This document shows, piece after piece, positions 38,360 to 46,285 of a stretch of DNA of 64,000 nt (position 1 is its first letter; each line of letters opens with the position of its first letter). The notes below the pieces were generated by a model that saw nothing but the letters and a program-made list of their open reading frames with translations, was not told where the DNA came from and ran no database searches. Both the position numbers and the translations under genes were made by a program. Origin of the DNA: Cognatiyoonia koreensis. GTDB lineage: Bacteria; Pseudomonadota; Alphaproteobacteria; Rhodobacterales; Rhodobacteraceae. The DNA is taken from assembly GCF_900109295.1 (NCBI RefSeq), contig NZ_FOIZ01000001.1, positions 434,001 through 498,000 of the forward strand. Reading direction: 5' to 3'.

Positions 38360-38391
38360 ACGCGCCGCAGGTCACTGCGGCGCGTTTTTTT
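38360..38391 (+). terminator. Rho-independent terminator
   Basis: ACGCGCCGCAG and CTGCGGCGCGT form a perfect 11-bp stem with a GTCA loop, followed by a run of seven T. Confidence 0.95.
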
Positions 38392-38455
38392 GTAATTTGG
38401 TCATACGCGTTGTGCACACGTTGTGCACGTCCGGTGCATCGCCTATTTTGGGGTC

Positions 38456-39124
38456 ATGTGCGGACGTATGGCCCTGACCCTCCCCCATGATGCGATGGTG
38501 CACGTCTTTGGCGCGACACCGGCAAACGACCTGCCCGAAACGCCCAATTACAACATCTGCCCGACGACACAGATCCACACCGTTACCTCTGACGAAGGCC
38601 AACGACGGCTGCGTCCGATGCGCTGGGGCTTCATCCCGCACTGGTACAAGAAACCGTCCGGCGGCCCGCTGCTGATCAATGCGCGGTCGGAAACCATCGC
38701 CGAAAAACCGGCGTTCAAGGCGGCCTGCCGCGCGCGGCGCTGCCTTGTGCCGGCCAGCGGATTTTACGAATGGAAGCGCGTCGAAGGCGAGACCCCCAAG
38801 CCCTGGTGGGTGACACGTGCGGACGGCGAAATCATGGTCTTTGCTGCGATCTGGCAGGACTGGTCGGCTGGCGATGAGAGCCTGACAACGTGTGCCATTG
38901 TGACAACCGCAGCCAATGACGCCATGGCCCCGATCCACCATCGTCTGCCGGTGATCCTGACACCGGACCAATGGGCGCTTTGGCTGGGAGAGGACGGAAA
39001 AGGGGCCGCCACATTGATGAAAAGCGCACCCGAAGATGCGCTTTCATTCACCCGCGTCAGGACCGCGGTCAATTCAAACAGAGCGTCCGGGCCCGAACTG
39101 ATCGAACCCTGGGAAGGTGATTAG
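38456..39124 (+). CDS. SOS-response-associated peptidase (SRAP), HMCES/YedK-type
   Basis: 222 residues from ATG 38456, so that the catalytic Cys is residue 2 (MCGRMALTL), as the mechanism requires after Met removal. Makes a thiazolidine crosslink with abasic sites in single-stranded DNA, shielding them. Other key residues: INARSETIAEKPAFK (about 73-87), GFYEWKRV with Glu (about 101-108), and APIHHRLPVIL with the His (about 159-169). Length normal. Ends 4 bp into the convergent cupredoxin-like gene. Confidence 0.95.
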   Translation: MCGRMALTLPHDAMVHVFGATPANDLPETPNYNICPTTQIHTVTSDEGQRRLRPMRWGFIPHWYKKPSGGPLLINARSETIAEKPAFKAACRARRCLVPASGFYEWKRVEGETPKPWWVTRADGEIMVFAAIWQDWSAGDESLTTCAIVTTAANDAMAPIHHRLPVILTPDQWALWLGEDGKGAATLMKSAPEDALSFTRVRTAVNSNRASGPELIEPWEGD

Positions 39125-39558
39125 CCGTTTGGCGCTTCGCCATAGACGATCAGGTCGATCCGCTTGTTCCAGTCCGTCCCGCCGGAGTTGTAGACTTCCG
39201 GAGCGTAAAAGCGTGTTTCGGAGCAGGCTGACACTTGGTAAGTGCGCTGTGATCCAATGCTGAACCAGCTGATCGAGAAGCCGTCACGGCTACCGTCGAA
39301 GTTTTCACCATCATCGTCACAAGGATCGTCGTCCTCGTAGTCAGGGCCGTTGTCATAGGGATCTTCCGAGAAGAGACGCACCCAGTTCGGAGAGCGGTTT
39401 TCAAAGACGATCGTATCACCCGCCTCGACGTAGATTTTGCTTGGATAGAAGCCGTAGCGTTCGACAAGAACAAGATGCTCTGTCGCTTCCTGCGCCGAAG
39501 ACGCGGCCGCTGGCAGCGCCAGAACGGCGGCCAAGGCGAGGTTCTTAATATGTTTCAT
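39121..39558 (-). CDS. Exported cupredoxin-like protein without classical copper ligands
   Basis: 145 residues. Signal peptide MKHIKNLALAAVLALPAAASSAQ. Then LVERYGFYPSKIYVEAGDTIVFENRSP looks like the first strands of a cupredoxin fold. An acidic insert (YDNGPDYEDDDPCDDDGEN) and a second Cys (SACSETRFY) follow; the expected His/Cys/Met set is not visible, so copper binding is doubtful. A calcium-binding or disulfide-stabilised variant is possible. Function unknown. Confidence 0.6.
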   Translation of the reverse strand: MKHIKNLALAAVLALPAAASSAQEATEHLVLVERYGFYPSKIYVEAGDTIVFENRSPNWVRLFSEDPYDNGPDYEDDDPCDDDGENFDGSRDGFSISWFSIGSQRTYQVSACSETRFYAPEVYNSGGTDWNKRIDLIVYGEAPNG

Positions 39559-39715
39559 CGCAGCAATCCTTCATCGTTACCCCCCACAGGGCACACCCGG
39601 TCAAAGACAATGCTTAACGGTCAATTTGGGCGAATATATGGCGGGATAAGTGACGAATCGTGGAGAATAGGCCTTGCAGCCCTGCACTTGCTGGACATAT
39701 ATCAACAATTAGCGC

Positions 39716-39789
39716 GCGGGCGTTGTGTAATGGTAAGACCTTAGCCTTCCAAGCTAAAGATACGGGTTCGATTCCCGTCGCCCGCTCCA
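39716..39789 (+). tRNA. tRNA-Gly(TCC)
   Basis: 74 nt including encoded CCA. Acceptor GCGGGCG pairs with CGCCCGC; anticodon loop CTTCCAA gives TCC; T-loop GGTTCGATTCC. Sequence fits the tRNA-Gly consensus; a short tract upstream (TTGCTG... TATATC) may serve as promoter. Confidence 0.97.
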
Positions 39790-39872
39790 TGTCCATTCGT
39801 CGCAGCGTTCCGGGTTGTGGTCCTTTCGGGTCACACGTAAGCAATTGCAAAGAAAACGACGACGAGAGACGC

Positions 39873-41666
39873 ATGGCAGAAGCCCCAAAAACCACGGACG
39901 CGGAACGCGCAGCCTCTAAGCAGGTCGGATCACTGCGCGCGCTCTGGCCGTTTATGTGGCCATATCGCGGCATGATGGTTCTTGCCGGTCTGGCGCTGAC
40001 GTTAACCGCGATTGTGTCCCTTGTCCTGCCTCTTGCCGTCCGCCGTGTCGTTGACAGTTTCGAGTCCGGGTCCGGCGAGCTTTTGAACCAGTATTTCGCG
40101 GCGGCCCTTGCGATTGCGGCCTTGCTCGCGCTGGGTACGGCGCTGCGATATTACCTTGTGACCCGGCTTGGCGAACGTGTCGTTGCCGATATCCGCATGG
40201 CCGTGTTTGATCGCATGATCGGCATGTCGCCTGCGTTCTTTGAAAAGATCATGACCGGCGAGGTGCTGAGCCGCATTACCACGGACACTACGTTGATCCT
40301 GTCCGTCATTGGCAGTTCTGTGTCCGTTGCGCTGCGCAATGTGCTTATTTTCATTGGCGGAATGATCCTGATGCTGATCACCTCTGCCAAACTGTCGGGT
40401 CTTGTCCTGCTGATCGTTCCCGCTGTGATCGTGCCAATCGTTGTGCTTGGCCGCCGCTTGCGCACACTGAGCCGCGAGAACCAGGATTGGATCGCCGCGA
40501 GTTCGGGCAATGCCTCTGAGGCATTGCTGTCCGTCCAGACCGTGCAGGCCTTCACCCATGAACGCGCAAGCCGGTCCAAGTTTAACGACGTGACAGAAAA
40601 AAGCTTTGTCGCTGCCCGAAAACGGATCGGCACGCGCGCCCTGATGACGGCCATTGTCATCTTTCTGATCTTTTCCGGCGTTGTTGGTGTCTTGTGGATC
40701 GGCGCGACCGATGTGCGCAACGAGATGATGACCGTGGGCGAGCTGGTGCAGTTCGTCATCTATGCCGTGATGGTTGCCGGGGCCGTTGGTTCCCTGACCG
40801 AGGTTTGGGGTGAGGTGCAGCGCGCAGCGGGTGCAACCGAGCGACTGGTCGAGCTGTTGAATGCCGATGATGCCGTAATCGATCCGGTTGCCGCGCTGCC
40901 TGTTCCGAACGTGCAGGGCGGCGAGATTGTCTTTGATAACGTCAGTTTCCGCTATCCAAGCCGCCCGACGGTTGCCGCGCTGGACGGAATCAACCTGCGT
41001 GTCTTACCGGGTGAAACGGTCGCGCTTGTCGGTCCGTCGGGTGCGGGCAAGACAACGATCATCCAGTTGCTGCAACGCTTTTACGATCCGACCGAAGGCG
41101 CGATCCTGCTGGACGGCGTTGATCTGAAAGACATGCACCGTGGTGCGTTCCGTGCGCATATGGCCCTTGTACCACAAGACCCCGTCATCTTCGCTGACAC
41201 CGCCCGCGAGAATATTCGCTTTGGACGGCCAGGTGCATCTGACGCCGAAGTCGAAACTGCTGCCAAAGCTGCCGCCGCCCACGATTTCCTGATGGCCTTG
41301 CCGGAAGGTTACGATTCCTATGTGGGAGAGCGTGGTGTGATGCTGTCCGGCGGTCAGAAACAGCGTATTGCCATTGCCCGCGCAATTCTGCGCGATGCGC
41401 CTGTGTTGCTTTTGGACGAAGCGACCTCTGCCCTTGATGCGGAAAGCGAAAGTGCCGTGCAGCAGGCGGTCGAGGAACTGGCCCGTAATCGCACGACCCT
41501 GATCGTGGCCCACCGTCTTGCCACCGTGAAGAAAGCGGACCGCATCGTCGTGTTCGAGGACGGCAAGATCGTCGCCCAGGGCACGCACGACAGCCTTGTA
41601 GCCGAAGGCGGGCTTTATGCCCGGCTGGCGCGCCTGCAGTTTACGTCCGGTCTTGCCGCTGAATAA
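39873..41666 (+). CDS. ABC exporter, fused permease and ATPase (MsbA/lipid-A-type)
   Basis: 597 residues from ATG 39873 (MAEAPKTTDAERAASK); upstream in-frame sequence overlaps the tRNA. Six-helix ABC transmembrane domain (about 35-320) followed by the NBD: Walker A GPSGAGKTT (about 387-395), signature LSGGQKQRIAIARAIL (about 491-506), Walker B VLLLDEATSALD, H-loop VAHRL. Functions as a dimer, exporting lipids, peptides or drugs. Homologues in this lineage are annotated as general ABC exporters; substrate unknown. Confidence 0.93.
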   Translation: MAEAPKTTDAERAASKQVGSLRALWPFMWPYRGMMVLAGLALTLTAIVSLVLPLAVRRVVDSFESGSGELLNQYFAAALAIAALLALGTALRYYLVTRLGERVVADIRMAVFDRMIGMSPAFFEKIMTGEVLSRITTDTTLILSVIGSSVSVALRNVLIFIGGMILMLITSAKLSGLVLLIVPAVIVPIVVLGRRLRTLSRENQDWIAASSGNASEALLSVQTVQAFTHERASRSKFNDVTEKSFVAARKRIGTRALMTAIVIFLIFSGVVGVLWIGATDVRNEMMTVGELVQFVIYAVMVAGAVGSLTEVWGEVQRAAGATERLVELLNADDAVIDPVAALPVPNVQGGEIVFDNVSFRYPSRPTVAALDGINLRVLPGETVALVGPSGAGKTTIIQLLQRFYDPTEGAILLDGVDLKDMHRGAFRAHMALVPQDPVIFADTARENIRFGRPGASDAEVETAAKAAAAHDFLMALPEGYDSYVGERGVMLSGGQKQRIAIARAILRDAPVLLLDEATSALDAESESAVQQAVEELARNRTTLIVAHRLATVKKADRIVVFEDGKIVAQGTHDSLVAEGGLYARLARLQFTSGLAAE

Positions 41667-41679
41667 CGTGGCGTTTCCT

Positions 41680-41712
41680 GCGCAAGTCCCTTGCGCGGCA
41701 GCCCCTTTTTTT
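41680..41712 (+). terminator. Rho-independent terminator
   Basis: GCGCAAG (41680-41686) pairs with CTTGCGC (41690-41696), and a T-rich tract (41706-41712) lies 10 bases later. Slightly detached T-run, so moderate confidence. Confidence 0.65.
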
Positions 41713-41786
41713 CCATCGTATCCCGCAGGGAGGCGGCCGTTCGTGTGACTGGCCCGCAATAAGACAGAAAAAGAAGGGGAGGACGC

Positions 41787-43685
41787 ATGACATATGCAAA
41801 CATGGCCGATCGTGATGCGATCGAAGCAGAGGGCCCGTGGGATACCCGCGATATGCCCAAGACGACGTTCGCACTGCTGTCGCAGACAGCCGCCAAGCAT
41901 GGGAACCGCAAGGCGCTCAGCTATCAACTACAATCGGGTCCGACTGATCCGTGTGAGACATTCACCTGGAACGAGTTGCGTGAACTGACAGCCCAGACGG
42001 CCAACCTTTTCCGCTCTCTCGGTGTGGGCGAAAACGATGTCGTCGCCTACATTCTGCCGAACGCGAATGAAACGGTTCTGTCCTTCCTTGGTGGGCAGGT
42101 CGCGGGCATCGTGAACCCGATCAACCCCTTGCTGGACGCCGAACAGATTGCGGCCATCCTGCGCGAAACGAAGGCCAAGGTGCTTGTCACCCTGCGTGCG
42201 TTTCCAAAGACAGACGTGGCCCAAAAGGCCGCTGAAGCCGTCGCGATGGCGCCGAATGTCGAAACTGTGCTGGAAGTCGACCTGCTGCGCTATCTGACTG
42301 GTGTCAAGAAGTTCATCGTCCCGCTGATCCGTCCCAAGAACCCGGTGACGCACAAGGCCAAGGTGCTGAATTTCAATGCTGAAATTGCCAAACAGCCCAA
42401 GACCCTTGCGTTCGAGGACAGCAAGGAAGACCGCGTCGCTGCCTATTTCCATACTGGCGGAACCACCGGCATGCCAAAGGTCGCGCAGCACCGTTACTCT
42501 GGCATCGTCTATAACGCCTGGCTGGGTGCCCGTTTGCTGTTCACTGAAACCGATGTGCAGATTTGCCCGCTGCCGATGTTCCACGTTTTTGCAGGGATCG
42601 TATCGTTGGGGGCCTCGCTTGCGTCGGGCGCGCAGATCGTCTTTCCGACCCCGCAGGGCTATCGCGGTGAAGGCGTTTTCGACAACTTCTGGAAGCTGGT
42701 CGAGCGTCACAAGGTGACTTTCATGATCACTGTCCCGACAGCCATGTCTGCCCTGATGCAGCGCAAGGTCGATGCTGATATTTCGACCCTGAAACTTGCG
42801 TTCTGCGGGTCTGCCCCGTTGCCGCTGGAGCTTTATCGTCGTTTCGAGGAAGCTGCCGGTGTCACCATCTGCGAAGGCTATGGTCTGACAGAGGCGACAT
42901 GTCTTGTTTCCATCAACCCGCCGGATGGTGAAAAGAAGGTCGGGTCCATCGGTATTCCGTTCCCCTACACCCATGTGCGCATCGTCAGTGTCGCCACACA
43001 GGTTGATTGCGGTGTGGACGAGATCGGCGAAATATGCGTCGCCTCGCCCGGTGTCTATGACGGTAAGACCTACACGGAGACCGACAAGAACAAGGACCTG
43101 TTCTATCCCGGTGCCGATTCGCCGTTGGGACCGTCGGTGCAATACCTGCGCACGGGCGATCTGGGCCGGATCGACGAGGACGGCTATCTGTGGATCACCG
43201 GACGTGCGAAGGACCTGATCATTCGCGGCGGTCACAACATCGACCCGGCCGAGATCGAAGAGGCGCTTGCCGGGCACCCCGCCGTCGCGTTTGCCGGTGC
43301 CATTGGCCAGCCCGATGCCCATGCGGGCGAATTGCCTTGCGCCTTTGTCGAACTGGTGGACGGTGCCAAGGTGACCGAGGACGAGCTGATGACTTATGCC
43401 AAGGAGCATATCCACGAACGCGCGGCCTTTCCAAAGCATCTGACCATTCTTGACGAACTCCCCAAGACGGCGGTCGGCAAGGTGTTCAAGCCGGACCTGC
43501 GCAAGAACGCTATGAAGCGCGTGTTCAACGCAGCGCTGGCAGATCACGGTGTCACGGTTGTTGACGTCGTCGAAGACAAGAAGCGCGGTCTTGTTGCCAA
43601 GCTCGACAAGCCAAGCGGTGTGGATGAGGACGCGGTCAAGAAAGTCATGTCCAGCTATACCAATCCATGGGACTGGGCTGCTTAG
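41787..43685 (+). CDS. Acyl-CoA synthetase, 632-residue roseobacter type
   Basis: AGGGGAGGAC precedes the ATG. Adenylate-forming enzyme: YFHTGGTTGMPKVAQHRYS is the P-loop (about 226-244; the usual second Ser is Gly), EGYGLTEATCLVSINPP, YLRTGDLGRIDEDGYLWITGRAKDLIIRGG hinge with its Asp, and the catalytic Lys in LPKTAVGKVFKPDLR. Longer than ordinary FadD (about 560) with an N-terminal extension (about 1-50) and a C-terminal extension (about 600-632). Substrate probably a medium/long-chain or aromatic acid. Single-gene unit with terminators on both sides. Confidence 0.87.
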   Translation: MTYANMADRDAIEAEGPWDTRDMPKTTFALLSQTAAKHGNRKALSYQLQSGPTDPCETFTWNELRELTAQTANLFRSLGVGENDVVAYILPNANETVLSFLGGQVAGIVNPINPLLDAEQIAAILRETKAKVLVTLRAFPKTDVAQKAAEAVAMAPNVETVLEVDLLRYLTGVKKFIVPLIRPKNPVTHKAKVLNFNAEIAKQPKTLAFEDSKEDRVAAYFHTGGTTGMPKVAQHRYSGIVYNAWLGARLLFTETDVQICPLPMFHVFAGIVSLGASLASGAQIVFPTPQGYRGEGVFDNFWKLVERHKVTFMITVPTAMSALMQRKVDADISTLKLAFCGSAPLPLELYRRFEEAAGVTICEGYGLTEATCLVSINPPDGEKKVGSIGIPFPYTHVRIVSVATQVDCGVDEIGEICVASPGVYDGKTYTETDKNKDLFYPGADSPLGPSVQYLRTGDLGRIDEDGYLWITGRAKDLIIRGGHNIDPAEIEEALAGHPAVAFAGAIGQPDAHAGELPCAFVELVDGAKVTEDELMTYAKEHIHERAAFPKHLTILDELPKTAVGKVFKPDLRKNAMKRVFNAALADHGVTVVDVVEDKKRGLVAKLDKPSGVDEDAVKKVMSSYTNPWDWAA

Positions 43686-43707
43686 GCCACATCCTGAAAA
43701 TCATGCA

Positions 43708-43736
43708 GCAAGGGCGGTCCATCGGGCCGCCCTTGT
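43708..43736 (+). terminator. Rho-independent terminator-like hairpin
   Basis: AAGGGCGG (43710-43717) pairs with CCGCCCTT (43727-43734), 9-base loop, following the acyl-CoA synthetase stop. No strong T-run. Confidence 0.6.
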
Positions 43737-43799
43737 GCTATTCTGACACATGCCAGTGGGCTGATTTCAAACCATCTTATCAGGTGGAAGGACGACGGA

Positions 43800-44204
43800 A
43801 TGCATAACGACCAGCCCATCGCGGTGATGGATGCGACCTGCGCTTTGTGCAGTTTCGGCGCGCGCATGATCCATCGGCTTGACCGGTCCGGCGATATCCG
43901 CATTTGCCCGATCCAGACAGACAAGGGACGCCTGTTGCTGGCCGCGCAAGGGCTGGATGCGCTGGACCCGGACAGCTGGCTGTTTATTGAAGGCCCCCGT
44001 GTTTATCACAACTTTGATGCAGTCATTCGCGTCGGCGAACGTTGCGGCGGGTTCGGCCGTATCCTGTCGGTGTTGCGCCTTTTGCCCAAAGGCACACGTA
44101 ATTGGCTTTACTACACGATTGCCCGCAACCGCTATCGCCTGTTCGGGCGCGGAGACATGTGCGCAATTCCTGATGAGTCCTTCCAGCGCAGGCTGATGCA
44201 ATGA
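43800..44204 (+). CDS. Thiol-disulfide oxidoreductase DCC family protein (DUF393)
   Basis: 134 residues. The DCC motif, MDATCALCSF (Asp-x-x-Cys-x-x-Cys, about residues 10-19), starts a thioredoxin-like domain; FIEGPRVYHNFDAVIRVGERCGG fits DUF393. The product ends with a hydrophobic/basic tail YYTIARNRYRLFGRGD. Family members are probably membrane-associated redox proteins of unproved role. Starts with AAGGACG upstream. Overlaps the next gene by 4 bp (ATGA), so the two are co-translated. Confidence 0.87.
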   Translation: MHNDQPIAVMDATCALCSFGARMIHRLDRSGDIRICPIQTDKGRLLLAAQGLDALDPDSWLFIEGPRVYHNFDAVIRVGERCGGFGRILSVLRLLPKGTRNWLYYTIARNRYRLFGRGDMCAIPDESFQRRLMQ

Positions 44205-45814
44205 AAGTTGCCGTCCTTGGCGGCTATGGCGTGTTTGGCAGCCGCTTGTGCCGCCTTTTGGTGCGCGACAAGCATGACGTCATCGTGGCGGGCCGCAATG
44301 CAGAGTCTGCTGGTGCATTGGCCCAGGAATTGGACGCGTCGTCCCTGACGCTTGATCGCGCTGGCAATCTTGCGCCGCTGTGGGCTATGGCACCGGATGC
44401 CATTGTTGATGCTGCCGGACCGTTTCACGCCTATGGGGACGATCCCTATCGGCTGGCACGCGAAGCGATCGCGAACGGTGTGCACTATCTTGATCTTGCC
44501 GATGATGCCGATTTTTGCGCAGGCATCAAAGTGCTGGATGAAGCGGCAAAAGCGGCAGGCGTCTTTGCCCTGTCTGGCATGTCGAGTGTGCCGGCCTTGT
44601 CATCCGCAGCAGTTGCAGCGCTGCGTGAAGGGGCGGACAGCATTGATCTGATCGAAACCGCGATCCTGCCCGGTAACCGTGCTCCACGCGGGCAGGCGGT
44701 CGTGGACAGTATCCTGTTTCAAGCGGGGACCGATATTGATGTCACTGTCGATGGCGCTGTCACGCAGGTGCAAAGCTGGTCGCATGCGCAGGTTTTTGAT
44801 CTGCCTGGCGGCATCAAGCGGCGTGGCTATGCCATTCGTGTGCCGGATCAATCGCTGTTTCCTGCGCATTTCGGGGCGCGCACCGTCACCTTTCATGCGG
44901 GGTTGGAAGTTGGATTGATGAACCACGGCCTTGCCGCGTTTGCATGGCTACGCCACAAGATCGGGTTCGGGATTCCTGACTGGTTTGCCCGTACTGTTCG
45001 GCGCGCGGCCGTGTTGGTGGGTTGGCTGGGCACGGATACGGGCGGCATGAGCGTGCGTGTCGTGCAGCGCAATGGCGCGCAATGGCATGCGCGCACATGG
45101 CGTTTGCTGGCTCGCAAGGGCGAGGGGCCTTTCATTCCCGCAGTGTCTGCGCGGACCGTCTTGCGCAAACCCTACGATGTACCGACGGGCGCGCGAGCTG
45201 GTCTAGAGGCGTTTACCTTGACAGAGGCCGAGAACGCGATGTCGGACCTTGCCGTTGAGACGGACATGGCGGCAGAGGTGCTTGTTCCCCTGTTCCCTTC
45301 GGTACTTGGCACGGAATTCATGACACTTGCCCCGGCTGTGCAGGCGTCCCATCAGGTATTCGCCCCCAAACGTCTGACAGGAACGGCGCGCATCACCCGC
45401 AGTCGTGGTATTTGGCCAAATCTGATCGCGATAATTTTCGGATTTCCTGCAGCGGCGCAAGACATACCCGTGCGCGTTCTGAAAACACCGCATGCAAAGG
45501 GCGAAACCTGGGTGCGCCAGTTCGGCAGGCAATCGTTCATGTCGCATCTGCGCCGTGGTCCGCGCGGGATCACCGAAAGCTTTGGCCCCTTCACATTCGA
45601 TCTGGGTCTTTACGCCAAGGACGGCAATCTGCACTATCCGATCACGGGCGGGCGGCTTGGCCCCTTGCCACTGCCCACCGCGTTTCTGCCCGAAAGCGTC
45701 GCCGTCGAGCGCGCGGTCGACGGCGCGTTTACATTCGATGTCAGTATCAGGGCCCCGCTGACCCGACAGCTGATTGTCCGATACGAAGGCACGCTTTTTC
45801 ACACAGATCGGTAA
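44201..45814 (+). CDS. Saccharopine dehydrogenase-like NADP-binding protein fused to DUF4166
   Basis: 537 residues. N-terminal Rossmann domain (about 1-130: VAVLGGYGVFGSRLCRLLV, HYLDLADDADFC), then a middle saccharopine dehydrogenase-like region, and a C-terminal DUF4166 domain (about 360-537: FPSVLGTEFMTLAPAVQ ... RQFGRQSFMSHLRR ... ESFGPFTFDLGLY ... VRYEGTL). This two-domain protein paired with a DCC thiol-disulfide protein recurs in proteobacteria, but its reaction is unknown. It is probably a cytosolic/peripheral oxidoreductase. Confidence 0.85.
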   Translation: MKVAVLGGYGVFGSRLCRLLVRDKHDVIVAGRNAESAGALAQELDASSLTLDRAGNLAPLWAMAPDAIVDAAGPFHAYGDDPYRLAREAIANGVHYLDLADDADFCAGIKVLDEAAKAAGVFALSGMSSVPALSSAAVAALREGADSIDLIETAILPGNRAPRGQAVVDSILFQAGTDIDVTVDGAVTQVQSWSHAQVFDLPGGIKRRGYAIRVPDQSLFPAHFGARTVTFHAGLEVGLMNHGLAAFAWLRHKIGFGIPDWFARTVRRAAVLVGWLGTDTGGMSVRVVQRNGAQWHARTWRLLARKGEGPFIPAVSARTVLRKPYDVPTGARAGLEAFTLTEAENAMSDLAVETDMAAEVLVPLFPSVLGTEFMTLAPAVQASHQVFAPKRLTGTARITRSRGIWPNLIAIIFGFPAAAQDIPVRVLKTPHAKGETWVRQFGRQSFMSHLRRGPRGITESFGPFTFDLGLYAKDGNLHYPITGGRLGPLPLPTAFLPESVAVERAVDGAFTFDVSIRAPLTRQLIVRYEGTLFHTDR

Positions 45815-45863
45815 ATCTTCTGCTGGTAGTTTTGCCGCATGTTAAGGATTATGCGGCATCAAG

Positions 45864-45888
45864 GGAACGAATGGCGCTGTCGCGCGTT
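45864..45888 (+). promoter_or_regulatory. EcfG-type (general stress) promoter: GGAAC-N16-CGTT
   Basis: GGAAC at 45864-45868 is followed by a 16-base spacer and CGTT at 45885-45888, which exactly fits the alphaproteobacterial EcfG consensus (GGAAC-N16/17-CGTT). It lies 49 bp before the ATG of a NepR homologue, the anti-sigma factor of the same system. GGTTCGAACC (45924-45933), a perfect palindrome, lies between promoter and start. Position and target make a chance match less likely; it remains an inference without transcript data. Confidence 0.65.
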
Positions 45889-45937
45889 GTATGAGCACAC
45901 CGCCGTTGGCCCCACCTGGTGAAGGTTCGAACCGATC

Positions 45938-46102
45938 ATGACGATGAATGACAGACGCCGCGATAGATCCGTCGATGAATATATCGACCAGAACCTGCGG
46001 CTTGTCTTCTCGAATATTGAAACGGCCGAAATCCCTGACCGCTTCAAGGAATTGCTGGATCGCCTGCGACAGCAGGATGAAAACCAATCCCAACATCAAT
46101 GA
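45938..46102 (+). CDS. nepR: NepR-family anti-sigma factor (54 residues)
   Basis: Small ORF ATG 45938 to TGA 46100. The product (54 residues) begins MTMNDRRRDRSVDEY. Its core, YIDQNLRLVFSNIETAEI then PDRFKELLDRLRQQD (residues 15-47), matches NepR, whose two helices hold EcfG inactive until phosphorylated PhyR takes NepR away. An in-frame ATG at 45944 is possible. No ecfG or phyR adjoins it, which is unusual because nepR normally sits beside them. It is preceded by a promoter of exactly the kind EcfG recognises, giving negative feedback. Short, but the family pattern is clear. Confidence 0.78.
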   Translation: MTMNDRRRDRSVDEYIDQNLRLVFSNIETAEIPDRFKELLDRLRQQDENQSQHQ

Positions 46103-46285
46103 GTCAGGGTAATCCCAATGTCGAAGTTGTCGGTCGTATTCCTACCCTGCGCTGACAATGTCGCCGCTTTGCCCTGCATTGTTTCGCGGAATCCCTGTTT
46201 CCCATCGCTGATCAGGTGCCGAACCTAGTATTGCTGACCCAAAACGCCTAACGTAGGGGCGTTTCTGTGATGCAAGGTTGAGCGA

